The notes under the pieces: model-generated
What the model was told of the DNA's origin: nothing
Databases searched by the model: none
What the model saw: only the letters and a program-made list of their open reading frames with translations
DNA from: Dillenia suffruticosa
Lineage: Eukaryota; Streptophyta; Magnoliopsida; Dilleniales; Dilleniaceae
Length of the DNA: 64,000 nucleotides
NCBI GenBank assembly: GCA_033439265.1
Contig: JAVTVX010000035.1
Span: 6,800,001-6,864,000, forward strand
Reading direction: 5' to 3'
Shown here: positions 24,201-35,100 of the stretch, piece by piece
Layout of the letters: each line of letters starts with the position of its first letter
How positions within the stretch are numbered: the first letter of the stretch is position 1
Position numbers and translations under genes: made by a program

Positions 24201-25564
24201 TATCTTCCTCCTGGCTTAAAGTCATTTTCGTCCATCGGAAAAGCTAGATTATGTTTTCTACCCTTTATGATTCCTTTTGTTAGCTTCTCACTGCTTTTCG
24301 GAATTATTGCACTATCCTGACCTATAAGAGGGGATTAGAACCCTGCTTTTGTCACCTTCCAATCTTTTTGTTTGTCCTCCACTAAAACAGAATCAAGTCC
24401 AATATTTTTTAAATTCAACCCCTTTGATCCAAGTTCCATAGCTTTTTTTCTTACTTTTTCCTTTATGGAAATGTTTCGGGGGCCACAACCAGCACAGGTA
24501 TAGTGAATTCAATAACAAGTTAAAGATAATAAGAAATGCAGAAGAGTTGATCCAAGGATTTAGCTAAAATTTTGGCAACTCCTTTTGTTGGCAAAATATT
24601 TTACTCTCTGTGGTTATGAGGCAATGTATGTAAGTCTGAGCATGGAAGCCTCAGACTGCAAGTTAATCAACTCAAATTTTGTATCTTTCAATTCTACCAT
24701 TGCTTTTATCTCCCCACATTGATTCCCAGCCCAACGTTAATGCACTTATCATGGAGATTAGTAGCTGTTGTGGCTGTGGCGAACCCAATCCATGAGGCAA
24801 ACCAATTCATTTCAACATAATTAAACATTGACACCGAACGCTCTATTCTCTTTTTCCACTTACTACCCCAAAGTCTTTCCTCACTTATCCAATGTGGGTG
24901 AGCCTTTTTTTATTTTTATAATGGGAGGAACCTCTACCCTTTGGATTCTTATTGCTTTTAGTTCGGCCTAATCTTTGTGAGATTGATTTGAAGGTTAAAA
25001 TATATGAAATTTGAAACAAAAAACTGTAACTTTTAAGGATCAAACATATCCTGAGATCACTAGATTGCCTGAATGGAATTGAACGCACAGCTTTAGGTAT
25101 ATTCATCACGAACACTTATGATTTGACCATTTTCGTTCAAAACAGTAAAACAAACTTACAAGTAAAGCCCCAGTTCGTAAGCCATGTCGTTCAAAACTTG
25201 CTGATCTTCCCGGCTATAATTCCTCTTAATTACCATTTCCCGATCCCCACTGCTCTTCAGCTGCTCCATCTTTCCCCACCACTCGTTCTCATCAAGCACC
25301 TCCATCTACACACACACACACACACGGAGAGAATTAATCAATCAAATTTCACATTCTAGACAAAACAACACATACAACAACAAACACAGTAAGTACCTCA
25401 GCTTGCATCTGCCTTAAACGCTCGGCTCTCCAGACTGGGTCGCCCCATCGCTGCTCGCCTCGACCACCTCCTCTTCCGCCACCGCCGCCGCCGCCGCGAC
25501 GACCGCCTTGGCCACCGCGACCGCCGCCACGTCGACCGCCTTGGTAATTGGGACGGTAAGACAT
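15274..25564 (-). CDS. DExH1: DEAH-box ATP-dependent RNA helicase, DExH1 / DHX36-like
   Basis: Sixteen exons in transcript order: 25564-25397, 25305-25160, 23942-23843, 23757-23542, 23392-23297, 22295-22020, 21874-21671, 21564-21409, 19977-19885, 18726-18512, 17180-17021, 16881-16608, 16514-16322, 16205-16019, 15842-15474, 15390-15274. They join in frame to 989 residues, close to Arabidopsis DExH1. Residues 9-37 are an RGG-rich, RNA-binding tail, then the [13 protein letters not shown] motif. The helicase core has Walker A GETGCGKT (248-255), DEIH (349-352), SAT (381-383) and motif [10 protein letters not shown] (610-617). HA2 and OB-fold regions fill the C-terminal third. DHX36 relatives unwind G-quadruplex and structured RNA using ATP; the plant role is inferred. 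Two introns have GC donors. The start at 25,564 follows the usual family N terminus, but an in-frame ATG lies 43 codons upstream. Confidence 0.95.
17181..18511 (-). other. GC-AG intron 10 of the DExH1 gene
   Basis: The exon ends ...AACATGAG and the intron starts GCAAGC, the standard GC-donor context (AG|GCAAG). The acceptor is TTTTAG at 17,181, and the next exon begins A AAA ATT GTG. The join restores [14 protein letters not shown], a helicase motif region that cannot tolerate another frame. No GT in reach keeps the frame. Confidence 0.88.
19720..19806. repeat. AAC-repeat tail next to a dispersed plant short-repeat motif, in DExH1 intron 9
   Basis: An AAC trinucleotide run with AAAAAC interruptions (about 19,722-19,777) is followed by AAGCCTTTATCCCACTAAGC and then GGGGTCGGCTA. 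This combination of an AAC tail with a TCCCACTA...GGGGTCGGCT core is a familiar dispersed repeat end in many plant genomes, probably the end of a short retroelement. The family name is not certain. It lies inside an intron on the non-coding side. Confidence 0.55.
19978..21408 (-). other. GC-AG intron 8 of the DExH1 gene, about 1.4 kb
   Basis: The exon ends CTC TTT GAG and the intron starts GCATGC; the acceptor is GTAG at 19,978, followed by GGT ATT GAT. The join gives [15 protein letters not shown], matching the family segment LFE-x-x-DIDSHYK with no gap. There is no GT within reach that preserves the frame, so a GC donor is the simplest reading. Confidence 0.85.
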
Positions 25565-26752
25565 CACGCTGAGGACGCGATGGAGGTGGTGAAAGCGAGA
25601 AGGGTAAGGTTTAATGGTGCGCTTTGGGGATGTGAATAGATGGAAGAAAGAGTATGAGTGGGTGCGAGTGGCAGTGACGCGCTGAAGAAGCATTAACGCG
25701 TGCCTTCACTGCAGTGCGCTGGGCAAATTAGGAGGTCGGTGCTTAGTGCGCATTCCACGCTTTTATTTGGAGGAAATTGAAATGAATCTTAAATTTTAAA
25801 CTTAATAAAATGGCACATGAAAATAGTGAAAGTAACTAGGGTTATTTTGGGGAAAAAAATGAAAATTACGTTTGATTGAAATTGAGGTTTTTGAAGTGAA
25901 ATGGTTTGCAAGCGCCGTGGAAATGACAAAAAGCATAAGTTTTAATTTTGTTTGCAAATATCATATAAATAAAATATAATATCAAATTAAAAATATTACA
26001 AAAATATAAATTTTACTATTTTATACGAAATAAAAGTTGAAATTCTTTATTTTTATAATGTATTAATTATTTATTTTATTAAAAATATTAAGATACACCC
26101 TTAATGTTTTCAATTAAGAAATTATAGTCTACTATCATGAACGACGTCTTGTTTTAACAATTCTTTCGAATGACTCCGATGTCACCAAATCAAGCTTGGT
26201 GAGAGGCATGGAGAAGGAAGCAAGAAGAACTCAAATGGCCTGTTTGTTTTTATCCGTTCTGAATGATAAGTTCATGTTTTTTAACACTTGCAAATTCCTC
26301 TTGAGATAACTCAAGGAGGAACCAAAATGAGGAGAGGTGAACGATGAATGTATAAGAGAGGAATATGAATTTTTTTTGGGTGCTTTATCCATCTCCTCAC
26401 CATGACTAAGTTGAGCTAAGTTAGAGCTTGCAAATCGAACACTTCTCCACGTGCAATTATGTTCACCGCACGATCACGCTTAATCATTCTTTTCCTCTCT
26501 AAGGTCGCTTCCGGGCGTGCATGAAATTAGATTCACCCGCCGAGCATTCGAAAAGGCACATAAACCATGATTTCTCCAAACCATTAGAAGTGTTGTCACG
26601 GATGACTTTCTCCAAAACCATCGAGAATGAATTTGGGGTCTCCAAAACCCAAAATGCTTGCTAGGCAGGCTTTTATTTGTCTCTCTGTTTGACACCAATA
26701 CAGAGATTTTAATAATTAATATTAAAAAAATATTTATGTAACAATCATTTTA

Positions 26753-27183
26753 GTGCTCGTTTGGTAGGATTTTTTTTTAACTTTTCTTCTCCGGAGAAAT
26801 AAAAATTAATAACTTTTAAAATTAAGTTAAAAATTGTTTGGTATTTTTACTTTTAAAAATAAATTGATTTCATGTTAAAAATTAAAAGTTAAATGTTAAA
26901 GTTAAAGAGAAAGTGAGAATATAAAGGTAAATAAATTTATAATACGGATATATTTGAAACTTCATATCTTTCAAACAGAGAATATAAATAAAATAAAATA
27001 AAACAAATTTTCTAAAAATTTGGCATGTTTTTAAAAGGAAAAACAAAAACTTTTCATATGAGCTTTTGCTTTTTTTTTATTAATATTTATCTAAAAAAGT
27101 TTCATTTTTTTTTAAGAACTTCTAAGAAAACTATTTGGTTGAGCTTTTTAAGAAGCTAAAAAAAATCCTTGTCAAACGAGTAC
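26753..27183. mobile_element. MITE, about 431 bp, with terminal inverted repeats and TTA target duplication
   Basis: The left end reads GTGCTCGTTTGGTAGGATTT. The right end, read on the other strand, is GTACTCGTTTGACAAGGATT, so the terminal inverted repeats match over about 20 bases with a few differences. Both ends are flanked by TTA (26,750-26,752 and 27,184-27,186). The interior is AT-rich and has no coding capacity. A three-base TTA duplication with short inverted termini points to the PIF/Harbinger (Tourist-like) group, though the termini could also suit another DNA-transposon family. Confidence 0.7.
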
Positions 27184-28862
27184 TTAATCTCTTTATAACA
27201 ATAGTTAAATCTTCCTTATAAACTTATATATCTTTGGTAAATTTTTCTCCAATTAAAAAATATTACAAATATAAAAATTAAAAAAATAGAAACAAGTTGA
27301 AAATTTTAAACACGTCATAGATTTTATACAATAATAAAACCATTACTCTAATTAATAAATGATGAAAATAGATTTCATAATAACAGATTCAACACCGTAT
27401 ATATGTTTTCTTTTCTCTTTTTCTCTATTTCTTATAGAAAATTTAAATAAATAATACATATGCTTATACTCAATCATCCTTAATATGTTTGTAAAGTGTC
27501 ATATATATTATGAAATTGTCTATGTTACAGCGAGTTAATTAGTTTCTTTTTTTTTAAGAAACAATAATAATCATAAGTTTATTTGTAAATATCGTGTTAA
27601 AAATAAATCTCGCTCGATAATCTACAAGGTTCTAATATCCACTCGTATTGCATTTGATTGCCCAAACTATCATCACAAGTAAATTCAAACTTTTAATCAT
27701 AGTAGACTAGTACCAAATGCCCAAGGAAGAGAGATGCAATGCAAAGGAAAAGCAATGAAATGTATATAAAGCTAATGTTCTGGACTAGTGGGTACCGCAA
27801 AACATAATTAATGGTTTTTTCATATTTATAAGTACCTATTGTTATGCACAAGTTCACATATTTAACTCACTTGTATGCAGATTTAATACTAACTAATATA
27901 GAATTCAAATTCGATTGTATCAACACCTCTCGCCTCAGAAACTCTCATCTTTCAAGGTGGCCATATCTCCATTGACACACGCCGGTGGTCGAATTACCAC
28001 TCTAATACCAAATATAAACAAACCCTTAATGCATGAGATATTATTCATTTATACAATAAAGAATTGATCATAGATACATCTTAACCATAACACTCTTAAT
28101 ACCCATGAAAAATTTTAAATTTTATATTTTTTAAGTGATATTTTAATAAGTTCGAATTCAAAGTTTCGATATTAACGAAATATTTCTTATATTGAATATT
28201 GTAATCCATGATGTATGAAAACTTATCAATATGAATTTTTCTCTGTTTTAAAAATGTTTCTCGTTCTGAAAATGTTTTCGAAATGTTTCAATAGAAAAAT
28301 AGTCACATTTTCTATATTTATATATTTTTTATATTTAATAAATTATTTATCTATTTAATTATAATTTTAATATTTTAGATTATTTGTTTTATTATTATTA
28401 ATCATATATTTGATCATTTTATAATTTTATTATATGACTATTTTATTGTTTTCATAAAATAATTAATATTTATATAAAAATGTTTATATTTTTATATTTA
28501 TATATTTGACTATATTTATTTTCTTTATTTTTATAAAATGTCGTTTTTATATATCGTTTCGTATTTATTTTCATTTCTTTGTTTCTGTTTCTATGCAACC
28601 TTGATTGCAATTACAATTTTTCTTTTCTTTTGATTTATTCAAATTAGTATATAGTTAGACAATAAAAGAAGATTATTTATTTATTTATTAAATAAATCAA
28701 AATTATTAATAAAATTCGAATATTTTCAACTAAAAATAGTTATTGATTACACAATTACAAAACTATCCTCGTTGTGCCACAAAAACTACTAATTTAATAT
28801 AATACAATATATTTGTTGTTAAAATTTGATATCATAGCACAAAATAAAATGTCTTAATTAAT

Positions 28863-28870
28863 TATATAAG
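28863..28870 (+). promoter_or_regulatory. Possible TATA box of the TRS85 gene
   Basis: ATATAAGG-type element about 260 bases before the first ATG. The context is AT-rich, so chance occurrence is likely; it is listed because no better core-promoter candidate was seen. Confidence 0.28.
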
Positions 28871-29123
28871 GAAAATAAAAAAATGCAAGCCCGAAGTATC
28901 AAGCCAAAAATGCAAGTCAGCGGGCATTCACCCCTCTTTGCTTAAACCATTTCCAAGATCTGGGAACGCAAACGAAGCGTTTTTGTCCCCCATATCTTCA
29001 TCTTCTTCATCTCTTCATTTGAGAAGCGCCTGCTGACTACTTGTCTCCGATCAAAACTCAATCCGCGATTAAAAGGGTTAAAAACCTAGAAAGAAGAAGA
29101 AACATCGTCGTCACTCTTTGACG

Positions 29124-32100
29124 ATGTTGCTTTCACCATCAGTCCCCGAGAACACCAAGGCGATGGATCCGGCGACTACTGTTCTCGGCAAGATGCTACT
29201 CGAAGAGATCACTCCCGTAGTTATGGTTCTCTGCACGCCTCATGTCGAAGAGATATGTCAGAAGAATCGTCTTAGCTTCGTTCAAATGCTTCAACCTTTC
29301 GCTGTCTTCGACAACATTGACGGTCTTTCTCTTCCACTCTCTCTTTGTACGTTTATGTCTTCTTCAACGCCTAATTTGTGAATGCTTGGATTTGGCTTCA
29401 GTGCCTGTACGGACTGCGAGTGATCAGCCTTACAGACTTCGCAAGTTCAAGCTGCGCTTGTTTTACGCCTCCAACATTCATCAGCCTGATTTAGAGGTGC
29501 TTTGATTTAATCGAATTGCTTTGCCCATCCTTGAGTGTTCTTGGAGTTAAAATTTATGCAATATACTGTTAGTGCTTTACTTAACCCTAAATCAGGACAC
29601 ATTGATTCGTGCTGCTTTGGCAATCTACAGGCTCTTATGAAACTTGCAACATGCAAATGTTGGGATTGCTATACATATGTTTGTCTAGTCACATTTAATT
29701 TATACACAACTTTGGACGGAGTTTGTTTAGGGTGACAATTTATAGTATGATAAATGATGAAAGAAGGTTAAATTCAATCCGATCAAATCCCCAACAAAAA
29801 ATTATGAACTGAATCTAATTGGTACCCAGAAATTTTGGGTCCTATCTTGATGCTGATTGTATGTTCTACAAATCTAGTGATGTGGAGTGGGGGGATATGG
29901 TAAATATTGGTGTGGCTAGGACAATCAAACTTATAGATGGAGAGAGTGCTGTTCTTTTGATTTAAAGAATGACTTGGTAAAGAAATACTATTCAGCAGAG
30001 TGACAGTTCTGCGATTTACTGCTTGATCTTAAAGTATGCCACAGTACATGTCTATGCAATATATCTGAGCCCAATTTTAAGGGCATTCCGGTTAATTTAT
30101 TTAGGCTTTGAACCGAAAAAATTAGTTAGGATTTTCTTTTCCCTTCGGTGTTTGATCCTTAAATATTAATAATGGAGAAGGTAAAATGATATCAGAAATT
30201 CCACTTTGATTGTTTACCATTTTCCCTGGTCAAACCAAACATATACATTTTTTATCTTTTGTTTTTCATCTGAATGTGTTTCTGTTCTGTATGATTAACC
30301 AATATGAAGAGGCTGGATTCCCAGCTTCAATACACATTTAAGGGCAAAGTACAGCCATGATATCACCGGTTTTTCAAGTTGGCATCCTATGGTCCAAAAA
30401 GTTGCGATAAACGACCCTGCGGTTTTCTTTTTTAGTATTTTTCTTCCTCCTGTCCAGAAACCTAACGGAAGTGCCACGTGTGACACGTGATTTCTATATT
30501 AACCCAAAATCCATCCCCAATTTTATTATTTGATTAATTCTGAAACATGAAATCCTAAGCCTTATTTAATCAACTGAATCAAAGTTAGAGTGGTTCCCAA
30601 CAGTTATGAGGATTGAAAATTTTTGACATCTATGGAATTCCTGTTAGGGTTTTAGATCGAGGGAGCTAAAATGCTAACAGAGTGCTTGAAACTTTTTGAA
30701 GCACAGGGTTGCAACTTGAAAATGGGCCAAACCCTGGGGCAGGATTTCATAGTGTATCCTACATTTAATTTTGTGCTTGTTTTTTTCCATCTTTGTTGGT
30801 TTTCATGAACTCCTTTTTTTTTTTTAATTTGTTTTTCTTTACTAGGCAGCGAAGAAGTGCTTGAAACAGGTTATTCAGCAGGCTGGTGAGAAGGATTTCT
30901 CCGACTCGGCTACAGACCCTCCTCTAATCGAGAATGTTCTGAATTGTATGTTCCCTTTGTCTTGTACTTATTATATTCACATTTTTGATAATTTTTCTTG
31001 TACCCTTAGTTCATTCATGTGTCATAGTATCATAACTCTTTCTGCTGCAATGACACTATTATTGGGATTGAAACTTTCTTTTGGTTTCATGTGCTGCAAT
31101 TAATTGCCTCTTGACATATTTTTTTTATATATTAAAATATATGAATGGCTATGATTAGGAGTCTGTGGTATAACATTATTAAAGTGATAGATGTAGCCAT
31201 GTGTACTGAATGTTTAAGCTGCATTGGTTCTCATTTTGAGTTCCTGGAATTAATCTGCAATGACATTTGTTGTTTTTATTGTGCAGCTCCGCAGTCTGAA
31301 ATTTTGCCATCATGGTTTCAGTTTTTCAATAATGAGCTTGTACGTACTTTCTCCTTTTCAGACCATGAAGCTTTTGACCATCCTGTGGCATGTAAGCTTC
31401 TGTATTTAAAATGTTTTCTTTCTTTGGCCAGAGCTATTTTCCTTTGTTATTGCATTTGAGATACTAGGCTTGCATGTATTGTTGTATAGTTTTTCTTCCC
31501 ATAGCTATTACCTATGCCTATGCAGTTGTATGGTAACTCTTGCTTTTAAACAGGTCTTTTGGTTGTTTCCTCTGAAGAAGAAGAGCCTATCAACAAATTT
31601 GTGGATCTTTTTAACACCAACAGACTGCCATCTCTCATTAACGATGGTGTGATGGATCCAAAAATTTTGAAGCATTACTTGTTGGTGCATGATAACCAAG
31701 ATCATACTACGGAGAAGTACCATCTCTTTCTGCTTGTTTTGTTGACATTATATTTGGTTGATACTACCATAGAGCATGCAATATCTTTCTAATATAGTTT
31801 TTGACCTTCTGCTTTAGGTAGGCAGTATATAATTGGTAGGGCCTATTTGATCTGGCATTTCATCTGTCTAGTTGCTTGAAGATTTTTAGTAATTAGGGAT
31901 TCATATTTCTGCAGGGGTTGTGTACATCTAAATATAAATTAGTAAATCTTTATCTCTTTGAGAAACTGAATGGAAGTGTCCAGTAAGGACCTTAGTTTGA
32001 GGGGAGGATGGTTTAGGTAGAATTGACTCTGGTGAGTCTCTAGATGGAGTTGGAGGTGGCATGTGTTCCTAAATGGACATGTTGTTTGATGGAGAATGAT

Positions 32101-35100
32101 ATTGTATACAAGAGCTTGTTAGTTTTGTTACTTTTTTCACTTGGACAAATTACAAAATCCTCCTTTGTGGTTTGCACTTTTGGCAACTAGCCCCAAAATT
32201 TAGAAAATGGCAAAGAGCCCCTATGTTTTATTTCTTTGGCGTAGTGCCCCCTTGCTAACCATATGGTATATGCATGCACACAAATTAGGTTATTTTCCCT
32301 TTACACGCTATTACTGCTAATCCCCTAACTTGTTAATATTTTAATATTCTTATTAAATCCTCCAACTCTCTTCAAAACTCTCAGCTCTAACTCAAATTTA
32401 ATTGCTAAATTCATCCAATTGTGGATCTATTGAGGAAAAGAAAATTCAATTACATAATCTAAGTAAAGACGACGAACTTGAGTGAAAATATATTTTAATG
32501 GGATTAGTGGCAGATATGTAAACTATGTAGGATTTTTGATTAGTTTTGGAATATCGGTAGATAGTTGACAAATGGAAATCCAGAAATGGTTATTTGCATC
32601 TTTCTCCTTTTATTTTAGTGGATTCTCTCCCCTTAGTTTAAGGTGAATTGATGTGGTCTAACTTTAGGAATAGTTTCTTTGTTTTGGTGTATTGGCCTAA
32701 TGCTGTTGATAAACAAGGATGAGACTTGGAATTGTATACGGGTGATTGGATGTGATTGAAAGGGTAAAGTGTTGTCAGAAAGGAGAAGAGTAGGAGGATT
32801 GGGCCCATTATGGAGCCTTTTGAGATTATCAGCATGGAGATCTCTTGGAGTCAAAGGTCTAAGGTTTTTGGCTTAAAGAGAGAGATAGATATCATAATTC
32901 ACGAAGTGGCTAATATTTATCAAAGAAAATATTCTCTTACTAGGGTGGAGAATGAAGGGGAAGTGTTTGGATAATCGACAATGAGAGACACATTTGCAGC
33001 TTGTGAATGGAGATCTTAGCAGGATGCAATGAAGTTTGATGTGATTGGGAGAGATAGCAAGGTGTATAGATTGTTTTTATGAAAGGGTTGAAGCCATCAT
33101 GAGTGCATTGGGAATAAGGCACCTGAATCAAACGTGTTCAGCTTGGCGTTCATCAAAACTAATTGGAAATAGTGAAGACTTACATTGCGGGGTTGCTCTT
33201 TCATTTTCATGAGAATGGGGTGTTTATTGATATAATGTTTAGTGGGAACATTTGTTAACTTATTCATGAGGCATTGGCTAGAAATTCCAAGAGATTGAGA
33301 TGTTTTGTTATGCTTTTGGTGAAGGTGTGATAGATCCTAATTCTGCAGTGTCAAAGGGGCTGTGGATGCCTAGTTGAAGGTCCGGTTGTTAAGTGATATG
33401 CAAAACTTTTTTTTTTTTTTGACAGGAACACATGATGTGCTTGTTGAGAGTTTTTAAATAATTCTTATTTGGGCATGGGGTTTAGTAGCTAGTGGACAAA
33501 TTGGATTCAAATTTATTTTCTGTCCTTTTTGTTTAATAGTTAGTGAATCAGTAGCATGATTGGGGCACTCTTTAGGTGGCTTCATTAAGAGTACATAGCT
33601 TCTCCTTTTCTCTTTGATGTAGGGCATATCTAGGAATTGAATTGATTAAGATATTTAAGGCTATCTGGTTTCCTTATTATTTCATTTCAATTTTTCAACT
33701 GAATTAGTTTTACATTTGTTAGATCTTCGCCTACAAGACTTTCTTTATCAGAAAAGAGAAATGTAATTTACCCAAAAAAAAAGGATGAAGCACAACAAGG
33801 GTGTGCACAAAAAATTAGGACGTTTTCCTATGAGTTTGAACATACGACAAATTGTTTGAAATACTTGATTGATAATTGGTTTGATAAATTGATAATTGCT
33901 TGTTGGTCCCGGTCTTTATTGTTTCTTTGCTGGTTTAGGCCTTTTTTTTCTACCCTAATCAAAGCTTTTCTCTAGCCTTGTGTTTGTAATATTGCGATCA
34001 TCTTTTGTATTTCTCTCTCTCCCCCCCTCCTTTCTTCTTTTGTCTTTTCTCTTTCCTTTCCTATTGGCTGTGCACCATAAGGCTTTTGATGTTTTCTTGG
34101 GGAGGTGGAGATAGGGATTGTGGTATGTCTCAAGTGTTGTTTGCAGACAGTGCATTGACTTTTGCTGGGTTAATGTGCAGTACTTGCTTTACTTGAGGGT
34201 TAGTGATGTGGTGTTGGAGGTCAGAGTGTATTTTGGCAACACTTGATTCAAGTGGACAATGTATAACCATTTTGGTATGTAGGGTCAAATTTCCTCTTTC
34301 TTGTTTGGATCTCCTTTGGGGCCCAGGCATAAGCATAACCTGTGTGGTATGTTCGTAAAGGTACCATCTTTCATAATAGGGGAGTTGCTATTACTAATCT
34401 GTCTGACCACCCAATTTTTCACTATACCATATTCACAGGCTAAAAGTTAGGAGGAAATCCAAATATGATTTATGTGTGGTTGGTTGAGGGTAATCACAAA
34501 TTTAAATTGATAAATATTAGAGTTGGTTAAGATACCTTAAAAGAAGAGGCCTTGGGATTATGTCTTTGATGGAATCTAATGAAGCCTTCCTTTTCTGTCT
34601 GTATACTGTGTACTTCGATGATACCCTAAAATTCCTATATTGATGGGTATAACACTGGATATTTTTACTGGCCTGTGTATTTCTATGTATTCACAACTTT
34701 GCTATTTCAGACAGAATGTGTTATTCTAATATCTTCGTTGATTTGAATATCATATTTTGGTTGCAGGACAGCCAAAATCTTGACAGAGATGAGGGGTACA
34801 TTTGGTTCAAATGACTGTTCACTGTTGTGCATTAACTCTTCAGAAGATGGATCTGAGGAACATAAAGATATTTTATGGGCATCTGCAGTAATTTTTCTTT
34901 TCCTCTTTTCAATTCCTTAAAATTATATGCCGTTCCAAATACTGTATTTTCTTACCTGTTAAAGTTGGTTGGCTTTAAGGAGAGCTTGTATTTTTCTGAC
35001 AGGGAAATGACTCAGATAGTGATCATCTTGGACACTTCCTTAATATTGATGATATTAATGAGGTAATTCCATCCCAGTCTACTAGCACCATCCACCAAGT

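Larger units (their letters stand above)
25565..28920. other. Intergenic region between the divergent DExH1 and TRS85 genes
   Basis: The two genes are transcribed away from each other, so this 3.4-kb stretch contains both promoters. It is AT-rich, carries one MITE (26,753-27,183), and otherwise shows no gene. An open frame of 72 codons at 26,480-26,698 (-) has no family resemblance. Confidence 0.6.

Noticed and set aside
29118..29123. Start of TRS85 at the TTG six bases upstream of the first ATG
   Set aside because: A TTG start is not expected for a plant nuclear gene when an ATG follows immediately in frame.
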